Below, in pieces: positions 17,426 to 25,603 of a DNA stretch of 64,000 bases. Numbering within the stretch: position 1 is the first letter of the stretch; each line of letters opens with the position of its first letter. The notes beneath the pieces are model-generated. The model worked only from the letters and a program-made list of their open reading frames with translations, was not told the DNA's origin and did no database searches. The position numbers and the translations under genes are program-made. The DNA comes from DATFRY01 sp963764695 (GTDB lineage Bacteria; Myxococcota_A; Polyangia; Haliangiales; Haliangiaceae), in NCBI GenBank assembly GCA_963764695.1, contig CAVXTW010000003.1, positions 806,001 through 870,000 on the forward strand. The letters run 5' to 3'.

Positions 17426-17457
17426 CGGTCGTCGGCGGCGACGGCGCGCAGGACCTA

Positions 17458-17823
17458 TCAGTTGCAGCCCACGTCGACGCACTCGTCGGGCGTGCCGTCG
17501 CAACTGTATCCGCACGTCACCTCGCAGTGATGGTCCTCGCCCACCTTGAGGTTGGCGCAGAGCATGGTGGTGCACTCGGAGCCGGAGCCGACGGCGTGGC
17601 AGAAGTGCGTCCTGACCTCGAAGGTCCCGGGTTCCTCGCCGGCGCTCAGGTTCATGTTCATGCCCTCGGACCCGGGCGGCACGTGGCGCGGCCTGACGCG
17701 CAGGGTCTTCGCCTCCTCCAGCTGAAGCTCCGGATCGGCCTGGTCGAGGTCCTCGAGCGCGCAGGCCGAGACGACGAACAGAGACAGGGCGAGAACGATG
17801 GCGGACGAGATCTTGCTGATCAT
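17458..17823 (-). CDS. Small Cys-rich lipoprotein
   Basis: 121 residues from ATG 17823, which has an excellent ribosome site (AAGGAGG). The signal peptide ends at lipobox VVSAC. The mature part has an acidic N-terminal stretch, a Met/Asn-rich patch and a C-terminal half with eight Cys (HFCHAVGSGSECTTMLC.., then CEVTCGYSCDGTPDECVDVGC), probably disulfide-bonded in the envelope. The frame stays open far upstream into the neighbouring lipoprotein gene, so the true start is easily missed. No family recognised. Confidence 0.75.
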   Translation of the reverse strand: MISKISSAIVLALSLFVVSACALEDLDQADPELQLEEAKTLRVRPRHVPPGSEGMNMNLSAGEEPGTFEVRTHFCHAVGSGSECTTMLCANLKVGEDHHCEVTCGYSCDGTPDECVDVGCN

Positions 17824-17994
17824 GTGGCCTCCTTCAATGGAGGCCGGCACAGCTGCAGCGACCGTGCCGATGGCACCGTTCGCGCAAGCTGCCGATGACT
17901 GGTGAGCACGCGCGAGCGCGCACCGGGCTGCGCGCCGATCTGTCGAACGCTGCGGCCACGCTTGTAGATGGTGCCGCAACGCGATGCGGCGACG

Positions 17995-18113
17995 CAGCAG
18001 CCCGGCGTCGGCGATGGTGCTCGTCGAGCCTGAGCGGTCATCCGGCCGCGACCTCGCGACTCGCGAGCGACACACGCTGGCGTCGAACGAACCGGTCAGC
18101 GCACCGTCGGGAC
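17995..18113. repeat. Diverged direct repeat, copy B
   Basis: Partner of 17311-17425. It covers the 3' end of the Asp/Ala lipoprotein gene and the spacer behind it. GCGATGGT starts at 18011 and the CTGGCGTCGA block at 18077; the distance between blocks is 65 bases against 60 in copy A. Confidence 0.5.
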
Positions 18114-18693
18114 CGAAGTCGGCGTCGAAGCCGCCGGCGATCGAGCCTCCGTCCGCCGAGCGGATCGTCACCGATCCGGACGTGGCCAGAAATTCGCTGT
18201 CACCTCCGCCGCTGAAATCGAAGCCCTCGACCAGGACCCAGACATGAGGCGCTTCGGGATCGCAGGGAGCCTCCGGATCAGCAGCCACCGGATAGGTGGC
18301 CGCCTCGGCCGGGCCACACGGGAAGCCGACGATCGCGTTCAGCCCCTCCACGCGGACCCCGAAGTCGCAGGTCAGATCCGCCTCGGGCATCGCCAGCACG
18401 AAGTAGTCCGCCTCCGGATGCTGCCCGTACCTCGCACCCGACGGCTCGACCGTCTCTCCGTTGAGCCTCCCGTCGATGGTGGCCGAGCCTCCCGCCGGTG
18501 CCGCGTCAGCGCCCGGTGCGGCATCAGCAGCGCTCGCATCCGGATCGCCCGGATCCGCTGCGGCGTCGCTCGTGCTCGACGCATCCGCCGTGCTCCCGGC
18601 GTCGGCGGTGTCGCCGTCGTCATCGCCGCAGGCAACGAGCAGCAGGGTCATGGACATCGACATGGACATGGACACGGCGTGAAAGGCGCGCAT
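18070..18693 (-). CDS. Asp/Ala-rich lipoprotein, 3' end without stop
   Basis: From ATG 18693 a signal peptide with five near-tandem start-like codons (MSMSMSMT) leads to lipobox LLVAC and an Asp/Ala/Gly spacer (about residues 22-60). A beta-rich domain follows (ATIDGRLNGETVEPSGARYG .. GGSIAGGFDADFGPDGALTG). Homology-like sequence ends near FDASVC at about 18070, but no stop follows. The frame runs open into the next lipoprotein gene to 17458, so a stop has probably been lost by indel or rearrangement. The end given is where the domain appears to finish. Function unknown. Confidence 0.6.
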
Positions 18694-18806
18694 GTCCCTG
18701 AGGCACGCAAGGCAGGCTGGACGTTGCTCCTGCGTGCGGCAAAGATCGGAATGCGATGTGCGGCACACAGGCCCGCTCTCGCGAGAGTGGCACCGACAGA
18801 GCCCGC

Positions 18807-19787
18807 TCAGCGGGATGACCAGAGGCGGAGGATCGGCAGATCGCGGGCGACCCACACGGCGGGGGCCGGCTCGCGGTAGCTGGTCGGCGCGGCGCGGGTG
18901 TTGACCTCGGGCTCGAAGCGGCTGAGTAGCTCGATTGTGTCGCCGAGCAGGAGGACGGCCTCGGCGACGACGTTGTAGCGCAGCGGATCGAAGGCGCGGC
19001 CGGGCTCGTGCTGGCGGTCGACGGTGCGGAGGTACTGCTCGAGGGTGACGTTGTCGACGTCGATGACCTGGCGCATGGGAGCGACGAGGCGGATGCGGCC
19101 GGGCGGGATGCGGGCGATGCGTCCGTCGGTGAGGAGCACGTCGAAGCCGCAGGTGACGGCGTCGCGGTACATGACCCGATCGCCCCAGTAGCCGACGAAG
19201 TGGAGCTCGACGGCGAATGCCAGACACTCGACTCCGCTGGCCGGCGACTCGAGCGAACCTGTGCCGGCCGCCATGCCGCGCAGGCCGAGGCGGCCCGGCG
19301 CCAGCGTGATGGCGAGGGTCTGGCCCGGCGCGGGCGGTTCGTGGCCGAAGCCGTCGCCGAGCAGGGGACGCGCGCCGACCGGAAAGTCGCTGCCGCGGCG
19401 GGCCAGCACCAGATTTCCGCCGCCCCAGAAGAGCGCCATCGACATGGCCGCGCCCAGTACGTGGAGCGGGCCGAGACCGGGGAGGATCAACCAGAGCGCG
19501 AACAGTCCGGCGACGAAGCCGAACACCGCCAGCAGGGCGACCGCGTGCTCGGCGTGCAGGGCCAGGCGGGCCTCGCCGAGCCGCACTTCCGGCGGGCCCC
19601 ACGCCGCCTCGACGAGGCGCTCGCGCCCGTTCGGCTCGTCCAGCGACGCGATCGCGTGGGAGGTGTCGGTGTCGCACGACTCGTCGGCGAACAGCGCGGT
19701 CCGGCACGCGAGACAGATGGCGCTGCGGCGCCGCACTGGAAGCGAGCTCGCGGCCAGGTCGGCCGGTGCGGACGCGTCACCGGGCAC
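18807..19787 (-). CDS. Membrane protein with GIDE/MULAN-like domain
   Basis: 326 residues, GTG start overlapping the end of the DUF488 gene by 11 bases. An N-terminal CLACR..CD..H segment may be a small zinc ribbon (about 25-45). Two membrane segments lie at about 82-102 and 108-126. The C-terminal region resembles the GIDE domain of E3 ubiquitin ligases: SLESPASGVECLAFAVEL, then VTCGFDVLLTDGRIARIPPG. Bacterial GIDE-domain proteins lack a RING finger and have no proven role. The domain call is moderate confidence. Confidence 0.55.
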   Translation of the reverse strand: MPGDASAPADLAASSLPVRRRSAICLACRTALFADESCDTDTSHAIASLDEPNGRERLVEAAWGPPEVRLGEARLALHAEHAVALLAVFGFVAGLFALWLILPGLGPLHVLGAAMSMALFWGGGNLVLARRGSDFPVGARPLLGDGFGHEPPAPGQTLAITLAPGRLGLRGMAAGTGSLESPASGVECLAFAVELHFVGYWGDRVMYRDAVTCGFDVLLTDGRIARIPPGRIRLVAPMRQVIDVDNVTLEQYLRTVDRQHEPGRAFDPLRYNVVAEAVLLLGDTIELLSRFEPEVNTRAAPTSYREPAPAVWVARDLPILRLWSSR

Positions 19788-20316
19788 GGTCCAATGATAG
19801 CTGTCCGCCGTCGTAAACGATGCGGCCGTCGATCACGCGCGCAAACTCGGGGAGCTCGTGCGTCGTGGTGCGGCTCAACCCCAGGATATGACTGACCGTC
19901 ACGCCGCGAGCGGTGAGCCAGTCCGCGATCAGGCGGCGATGGCACTGCTCGGGACGCGCCTCGGCGCACATCACGGTCACCCGCGCGGCGCCGGCCCATT
20001 CCATGAGCTCGGTCGCGGCCGCGGCGAACTCCTCGGAGTCCATGTGATCGGCGTAGCCGGCGAAGGCGGGCACGCGCCAGCCGGTGTGCGGTGAGCCAGC
20101 TCGCCGCGAGCGCCGGCCGCCCAGCGCCTCGACCCAGCGGTACTCGACGCCGGCGGCGGCCAGCGAACCGGCCAGCGCCTCGCGCGCAAAGTGCGGGTGG
20201 CGCCGCGACGCCGGGAAGCGGCGGACATCGACGAGCGTCTCGACACCGTGGGCCGCGAGCAGGGCCAGAAACTCGTCGAGCTCGCGCGTCGAGTGCCCGA
20301 TGGTGAAGGCGGTCAC
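19777..20316 (-). CDS. DUF488 family protein
   Basis: 179 residues. The DUF488 hallmarks are present: FTIGHSTRELDEF at the start, ETLVDVRRFPASRRHPHF, VEYRWVEALGG, FAGYADHM, VTVMCAEARPEQCHRRLIAD, and SHIL near the end. The conserved Cys/His CAEARPEQCHR suggests a catalytic or metal-binding site, but no function is established for the family. It is the first gene of a two-gene unit with the GIDE-like protein and is divergent from the SDR gene. Confidence 0.85.
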   Translation of the reverse strand: MTAFTIGHSTRELDEFLALLAAHGVETLVDVRRFPASRRHPHFAREALAGSLAAAGVEYRWVEALGGRRSRRAGSPHTGWRVPAFAGYADHMDSEEFAAAATELMEWAGAARVTVMCAEARPEQCHRRLIADWLTARGVTVSHILGLSRTTTHELPEFARVIDGRIVYDGGQLSLDRAR

Positions 20317-20381
20317 CGCTCGATCGTAGCAAGTCGCGGATCGAGGGATCGACGGCGCGGGCGACGTGTATGCTGGGCGGC

Positions 20382-21056
20382 ATGAGCACCTGGCTGGTCA
20401 CGGGCGCGAACCGCGGCATCGGGCTCGAGATGTGCCGGCAGCTGGCCGCGCGCGGCGACGACGTCATCGCCACCGCGCGGCAGCCCGAACAGGCCAGCGA
20501 GCTCGCGCAGCTCGGCGTGCGGGTGGAGCCGCTCGAGGTTCGCGACGCCGACAGCGTCGTCACGCTGGCGCGAAGCATCGGCGGTGCGGCGATCGACGTG
20601 CTGGTCAACAACGCCGGGCGTGGCGGGGCCGGGCCCGGCATCGACGTGCTGGACTGGACGCTCGTGGACGACTACTTCCAGGTCAACGCGATCGGCTCGA
20701 TGCGGGTGACCCAGGCGCTCCTGCCGGCGCTGCGGCGCGGGCGGGGCCGCAAGATCGTGCAGCTGTTGACCGGGATGGCGTCGCTGGCCGACAACCGGGC
20801 GGGCGGCGGCTACGCGTATCGCGCGAGCAAGGCGGCGCTCAACATGTTCAACCGCTCTCTGGCCCACGAGCTGCTGCCCGACGGCTTCGCCTGCCTGGCG
20901 ATCAACCCGGGCTGGCTGCAGACCGACATGGGTGGGCCGCGCGCACCGGTTCCGGTGGCCGAAGGCGTGGCCGGCGTGCTTCGGGTGGTCGACGGCGCCG
21001 GCCCGGCAGACAGCGGCAAGTTCCTCGATTACAAGGGCGCCGAGGTGCCCTGGTAG
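20382..21056 (+). CDS. Short-chain dehydrogenase/reductase
   Basis: 224 residues from ATG 20382 (20370 is possible). The Rossmann motif TGANRGIG, the NNAGRGG loop, LLTGMAS with the catalytic Ser/Thr position and YRASK (Tyr-x3-Lys) are in order, so an NAD(P)H-dependent oxidoreductase is certain. The INPGWLQTDMGG C-terminal stretch is as in classical SDRs of the C-factor/sniffer type (similarity by style only; in Myxococcus the C-factor CsgA is an SDR). The substrate is unknown. Confidence 0.85.
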   Translation: MSTWLVTGANRGIGLEMCRQLAARGDDVIATARQPEQASELAQLGVRVEPLEVRDADSVVTLARSIGGAAIDVLVNNAGRGGAGPGIDVLDWTLVDDYFQVNAIGSMRVTQALLPALRRGRGRKIVQLLTGMASLADNRAGGGYAYRASKAALNMFNRSLAHELLPDGFACLAINPGWLQTDMGGPRAPVPVAEGVAGVLRVVDGAGPADSGKFLDYKGAEVPW

Positions 21057-21109
21057 CCGGCGGTTAACGCCCGGCGTACTCGCGCGTCCTTCTCTCCATC
21101 AGCAGGCTC

Positions 21110-21706
21110 GTGGGCGTCGTCGCACAAAGGGGGTCGAGGCCCCAGCACCGAGAGGCCCCGGCCGAGGTGGCAGAGGAACGCGATGCGTCCGCCGATGGGT
21201 CGGCGCTGGTGGCTCGCGCGGTGGACGGCGACCGCGCCGCGTTCGGCCGTCTGTTCCGGCTGTACGCGCCGATGGTGCACGGCATTCTGCTCGCGCGGGT
21301 CCCCTCGCGCGAGGTGCGCGATCTGATGCAGGACGTCTTCGTCACCGCTCTCGAAAGGCTCGGCAGCTTGCGCCAGACCGACGCGTTCGGCGGCTGGCTG
21401 GCGATGATCGCCCGCAACCGGGCGACCGATTTCCACCGCCGCGAGCATCACCGCCGCACCGCGCCGCTGGGCGACGAGGATTTGGGCGCGCGCGATCCGG
21501 ATCGCGCGCAGGCCGAGGAGATCCTCGCCCACATCCGCGCGCTGCCGGACGCCTACTCGGAGACGTTGACCTTGCGGCTGGTGGAGGGCATGAGCGGACC
21601 GGAAATATCGGCCCGGGTCGGGATCACGCCGGAGTCGGTGCGGGTCAACCTGCACCGCGGCATGGCGCTCCTGCGCAAGCGTCTGGGCCAGGAGGGTGAG
21701 AAATGA
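21110..21706 (+). CDS. ECF-type RNA polymerase sigma factor
   Basis: About 198 residues from GTG 21110; GTG 21167 is a shorter option. Region 2 is seen as RAAFGRLFRLYAPMVHGI, REVRDLMQDVFVTALERL and GWLAMIARNRATDFHRR. Region 4 is LPDAYSETLTLRLVEGMSGP with the helix-turn-helix EISARVGITPESVRVNLHRG. It overlaps the FecR-domain gene by ATGA, the classical sigma/anti-sigma arrangement, so activity is probably held by that membrane protein. Confidence 0.9.
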   Translation: MGVVAQRGSRPQHREAPAEVAEERDASADGSALVARAVDGDRAAFGRLFRLYAPMVHGILLARVPSREVRDLMQDVFVTALERLGSLRQTDAFGGWLAMIARNRATDFHRREHHRRTAPLGDEDLGARDPDRAQAEEILAHIRALPDAYSETLTLRLVEGMSGPEISARVGITPESVRVNLHRGMALLRKRLGQEGEK

Positions 21707-22722
21707 AGGGCGACTATCTCTGGGATGGCTCGGGCGAGCCGGATCTCGAGGTGGTCCGACTCGAACGCGCGCTCGCCGGGGCGCGCTACGACGAGCAAAA
21801 GGATCTACCTGCGCGAGAGCGTCCGCGGCGATGGCGAGGACGCCGCCTGGTCGTGGCTGCCGTGCCGATCGCGGCGGCCGCGGCGCTCCTGTGGTACGTC
21901 CGATCGGGGCGCGAGCCTGTGGTCGGCGATACACGCGCGACCGATGAGCCCGCCGACACGACTGGCTCCCCACATTCCCCCGACTCTCCCGCGCTCGCTG
22001 TCGTGCCGCTGAGCGGCTCGCCGATGGTGGGCCAGACGACGCTGCCGGCCGGCGGCCTCCTGCGGCCCGGGGAGTGGCTGGTCACCGACGGGACGTCGCG
22101 GGCGCGGATCGAGCTGGGCGACATCGGCGAGGTGAGCGTCGGGCCGGAGAGCCGCGTGCGCCTGGTGGGCGTCGGCCCGAACGAGCAACGACTCGAGCTC
22201 CGCCACGGCGCGCTGCAGGCGAATGTCAACGCGCCGCCGCGGCTCTTCCTCGTCGATCTACCGTCGGCCACCGCCGTCGATCTCGGCTGCGTGTACGAGC
22301 TGGTCGTCAACAAGCAGGGCGCCGGCACGCTGCGCGTCAACACCGGCGAGGTCTCGCTCGAGGGGCACGGCCGCGCGTCGCTGGTCCCGGCCGGCTCGTC
22401 GTGCGAGACCCGCCCCGGGCACGGCCCCGGCACGCCGTATCGCGCCGACGCTCCGGCCGACCTGGTGGGCGCCCTGCGCCGCTTCGACTTCGAGTCGGGC
22501 GGCATCGAGGCGCTCGACGCGGTGCTCGCCGCCGCGCGCCAGAGCGACACGCTCACGCTGTGGCACCTGATCGATCGCGCCACCGGCCCCGGGCGCGCGC
22601 GCGTGATCGCCCGCCTGGCCGCGCTCGCCCCTCCCCCTCCCGGCGTGCGCATCGGCGATCCGGCCGGCCCCGATCGCAAGGGCCTCGAGGCCTGGCGCGC
22701 CGAGTTGCAGGCGACCTGGTAG
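21703..22722 (+). CDS. FecR-domain membrane protein, probable anti-sigma factor
   Basis: 339 residues. A short cytoplasmic N-terminus (about 1-45) precedes a single membrane segment (RRLVVAAVPIAAAAALLWYV) and a Pro/Ser spacer. A FecR-like beta domain follows (GEWLVTDGTSRARIELGDIG, GPESRVRLVG, LELRHGALQANV, TAVDLGCVYELVV, GTLRVNTGEVSLEG). The C-terminal tail of about 80 residues is helical. It is coupled to the sigma gene, which supports a signal-transducing anti-sigma role (inference). Confidence 0.8.
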   Translation: MKGDYLWDGSGEPDLEVVRLERALAGARYDEQKDLPARERPRRWRGRRLVVAAVPIAAAAALLWYVRSGREPVVGDTRATDEPADTTGSPHSPDSPALAVVPLSGSPMVGQTTLPAGGLLRPGEWLVTDGTSRARIELGDIGEVSVGPESRVRLVGVGPNEQRLELRHGALQANVNAPPRLFLVDLPSATAVDLGCVYELVVNKQGAGTLRVNTGEVSLEGHGRASLVPAGSSCETRPGHGPGTPYRADAPADLVGALRRFDFESGGIEALDAVLAAARQSDTLTLWHLIDRATGPGRARVIARLAALAPPPPGVRIGDPAGPDRKGLEAWRAELQATW

Positions 22723-22731
22723 CCTGCTGGG

Positions 22732-23834
22732 ATGGATCCCAGCGAGCGCGACGGCGACCCGAACATCCGGGCCGCCGAGGTGGTCCTGCCATGCGACGAG
22801 CTGGGACCGTGCCTGACGTTCTTCGAGCGGCTGGGCTTTCGCCTGGAGTCGATCGGCCCGGCCGACGATCCGTCAACCGCGCTGCTCGGCGGCCACGGCC
22901 TGCGCATCCGGCTCGAGCGCGGCCACGGCACGAGTAGCAGGCGCCGCATCTGCGCCTGGTCTGCCGCGACCCGGCCGCGCTCGCCGCCGACCGCCAGCTG
23001 ATCGCGCCGAACGGGACGCGCATCGAGCTCGTCGACGCCGACCCGCCGCTCGCGCTTCCACCGCTGGCGCCGTCGCTGGTCATCACCGCGGCCAGCGACG
23101 AGTCGTGGCGCGAGGGCCGCGCCGGCATGCTCTACCGCGATCTCATCCCCGATCGCCAGGGCGGCCGCTTCATCGCCTCGCACATCCGCATCCCGGAGGG
23201 CGGACCGGTGCCGGACTACGTCCACCACCACGGCATCTACTTCCAGCTCATCTACTGCTACCGGGGCTGGGTGCGCGTGGTCTACGAGGATCAGGGCCCG
23301 CCCTTCGTGCTGCACCCGGGCGACTGCGTGCTGCAGCCGCCCCACATCCGCCACCGCGTCATCGAGAGCTCAGCCGGCCTCGAGGTGGTAGAGGTCAGCT
23401 CGCCGGCCGCACACGACACCTTCGCCGATCACGAGCTGACCCTGCCGACCCCGCCTCGCGAGCGCGACTACACCGGCCAGCGCTTCGTCCACCACCGCGC
23501 CGCCGAGGCCGCCTGGCAGCCATGGCGCCACGGATTCGCCGCCCGCGACCTGGGCATCGCGGCCGCCACCGGCGGCATCGCCAGCGCCCACGTCGCGCGG
23601 CCGCAGCCCCATCCAGCCTCACGCGCGACCCTGCGCCACGGCGGCGAGCTCCGCTTCCTGTTCGTCCTCGCCGGCTCCTTCACCCTCGACTGCGACGGTG
23701 GACATCGCCTCGCCTCGGGCGACGCCGCCGTCGTGCCCGCCGGCCTCGACCACGCCCTCGTCAATCCATCGGCCGACCTCGAGCTCCTCGAGATCGACCT
23801 GCCCGCCATCCGCCAAGAACCTACGGTAGACTGA
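22732..23834 (+). CDS. VOC-like plus double-cupin protein, frameshifted
   Basis: Starts 9 bases after the FecR gene. The first about 65 residues (AEVVLPCDELGPCLTFFERL, GFRLESIGPADDPS) fit a glyoxalase/VOC half-domain. After a frameshift near 22935 (a TAG lies in the second frame there), the sequence continues HLRLVCRD and APNGTRIELVDAD, then two cupin barrels: YVHHHGIYFQLIYCYRGW with metal-type His residues, HPGDCVLQPPHIRHRV, and LRHGGELRFLFVLAGS with ASGDAAVVPAGLDHA. Probably a metal-dependent sugar- or small-molecule-binding enzyme; reaction unknown. Confidence 0.65.
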
Positions 23835-23838
23835 TCGC

Positions 23839-24054
23839 ATGTCGACGCTGCCGCCTTTTGCGCGTGCCTGGCTCGCGCAGCGCGACTCGGGTGCGGCCAG
23901 GCTCGCCGAGCTCGAACGCGAGCAGCTCGCTGACCTCACCGAAGAGGCCGCCCTGCCCATGATCGACGCATTGCTCGCCGCGACCCCTCGCCGATCGCGC
24001 GCTCGGAGCGGTTTCGTGGAGCAGCAGCGCTGGTTCGCCCGCGCCCGCCGATGA
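23839..24054 (+). CDS. Small partner protein of AbiEii-like nucleotidyltransferase
   Basis: 71 residues, charged and helical, with no membrane segment: ARAWLAQRDSGAARLAELER and a C-terminal FVEQQRWFARAR. The stop overlaps the next start (ATGA). Small helical proteins directly upstream of such nucleotidyltransferases are common, and a toxin/antitoxin relationship is the natural reading, but nothing in the sequence proves it. Confidence 0.65.
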   Translation: MSTLPPFARAWLAQRDSGAARLAELEREQLADLTEEAALPMIDALLAATPRRSRARSGFVEQQRWFARARR

Positions 24055-24603
24055 ACTCGATCTTCGAAGCTGCGATCGAGGTCGAGCGCGTCTGTCGCGC
24101 GGCTTCGTTCGAGTTCTGCTTCATCGGTGGGCTCGCCGTTCAGCGCTGGGGGCAGCCTCGCATGACAGCAGATGTTGACGTGACGGTCGTGACCGGCTTC
24201 GGTTCCGAGGAGCCGTTCGTCAACACCCTGCTCGCGCAACTACAACCGCGAATTCCGGACGCCCGTCAGTTCGCGCTCGAGCATCGGACGCTTCTCGTTC
24301 GCGCGAGCAACGGGGTCGACGTCGATGTCGCGCTCGGCGCGATGCCGTTCGAGGAGCGAGCCGCACAGCGAGCGACCGGCTTCGATCTGGGCGGCGCCAT
24401 CGTGACGACGTGCTCCGCCGAGGACCTGATCGTTCACAAGGCCTTTGCGAACCGGGAAAAGGACTGGCTCGACATTGCCGGCATCGTTGTCCGCCAGCAC
24501 GACACTCTCGAACGCGATCAGAATCTGGGCCGAGCTTTCCCCTCTCCTCGAGCTGCGCGACGACCCCACCATCGAGCCGAGGCTGCGCAAGCTCCTCCGC
24601 TGA
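24051..24603 (+). CDS. AbiEii-like nucleotidyltransferase, frameshifted near 3' end
   Basis: About 184 residues. The nucleotidyltransferase fold is marked by FCFIGGLAVQRWGQPRMTAD followed by VDVTVV (GG plus the DxD metal pair) and a later NGVDVDVALG. The C-terminal part TCSAEDLIVHKAFANREKDW fits AbiEii/DUF6036-type enzymes, some of which are toxins that modify tRNA (established for relatives such as MenT/AbiEii). Near 24515 the frame shifts; the continuation IWAELSPLLELRDDPTIEP ends at TGA 24601-24603. Its last base abuts the stop of the convergent hcrB gene. Confidence 0.75.
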
Positions 24604-25599
24604 CTACCCGGCGGCCAGGATCTCGTCGAGCGCGCGTCGCGCGTGGACCGGCAGGACCTTGCGCCGGTAGCCCGCCTCGTAGGGCACGTTGTCGAGCGGC
24701 TTGCCCTGCTTCTCGCACATCTCGCCGAGCAGGCGACGCACTTCCGGGTCGGCGAGCGGCTTGCCGACCAGCGCGTCGCTCTTGAGGAGCTTGGGCCGGG
24801 CGGCCAGGACGCCCAGGCACACCATGGCGCGGCGGATGCGCGCGCGTGTCGAGCTCGACTCCAGATCGAAGCGCAGGGCGATGCTGACCAGCGGGAAGTC
24901 GATGCTGCCGCGCACGGTCCACTTGCGGTAGCCGGTGCGCCACGGGCCCGCCGGCAGCGGCACGCGGATCTCGGTGCAGAGCTCCTGCGGGTCCTTCTTG
25001 ACGTGCGATACGCCGTCGGTGTCGTAGTAGTCGGCGATCGGCACCTCGCGCTCGCCGGCCGGTCCGAGCAGCGCGACCTTCGCCTCGAGCGTGGTCAGCA
25101 CCGGCACGCAGTCGGACGACATCGCCGCCACGCAGCTCTTGCCGCCCGGCACCACGTGGCACACCGTGCCGCCCGACTTGAGGCAGCCGCCGATGGCGCC
25201 GCGCCAGAACTCGGTCTGGTTGACGTAGCGGCAGCGCGTGTCGAGGTGGACGTTGCCGCCGATGGTACCCATGTTGCGCAGGAGCGGGCTGGCCACGATG
25301 CCGGCCGCGCGCGCCAGGCTGGGAAAGCGGGCCGTCACCTCCGCGTGCTGGCTCAGGCTCGACAGCTTGATGCCGGCGCCGATGCGCAGGAGGCCCGCCG
25401 TGCGATCCACGATCACGCCGTCGAGCCCGCGCACGCGCGACAGGCTGACCAGCACCGGCGGATGGTCGAGCCGGTGCTTGAGGTTGGGCAGGATGTCGGT
25501 CCCGCCGGCGATGACCCGCGCGCCCGGCCGGGCCAGCGCCATCACCGCCCCCTCGACCGTCTCGGGGCTCACCACGTCGAACTGCGGAAGTCTCAGCAT
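24604..25599 (-). CDS. hcrB: 4-hydroxybenzoyl-CoA reductase-like FAD/[4Fe-4S] subunit
   Basis: 331 residues. FAD binding is shown by AGGTDILPNLK and NMGTIGGNVHLD. A loop absent from ordinary xanthine dehydrogenase medium subunits carries Cys 123, 139, 147 and 156 (CRYVNQTEFWRGAIGGC, TVCHV, GKSC). These match, with the same spacing, the four Cys that bind an extra [4Fe-4S] cluster in the beta subunit of 4-hydroxybenzoyl-CoA reductase (known from Thauera). The enzyme removes the para-hydroxyl to give benzoyl-CoA. Third gene of the operon, 4 bases after the large subunit. Confidence 0.8.
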   Translation of the reverse strand: MLRLPQFDVVSPETVEGAVMALARPGARVIAGGTDILPNLKHRLDHPPVLVSLSRVRGLDGVIVDRTAGLLRIGAGIKLSSLSQHAEVTARFPSLARAAGIVASPLLRNMGTIGGNVHLDTRCRYVNQTEFWRGAIGGCLKSGGTVCHVVPGGKSCVAAMSSDCVPVLTTLEAKVALLGPAGEREVPIADYYDTDGVSHVKKDPQELCTEIRVPLPAGPWRTGYRKWTVRGSIDFPLVSIALRFDLESSSTRARIRRAMVCLGVLAARPKLLKSDALVGKPLADPEVRRLLGEMCEKQGKPLDNVPYEAGYRRKVLPVHARRALDEILAAG

Positions 25600-25603
25600 G
25601 TCG

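Larger units (their letters stand above)
17056..17457. other. 400-base region with regulatory repeats and gene remnants, no intact gene
   Basis: Between the two lipoprotein genes I see no complete coding sequence. It holds, from low to high coordinates, two GCGCTTAC copies exactly 20 bases apart, a LacI-like palindrome, a 44-codon remnant resembling a nucleotidyltransferase start, and the left copy of a diverged direct repeat that contains the 3' end of a lipoprotein gene. It looks like a decayed duplication. Confidence 0.5.
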
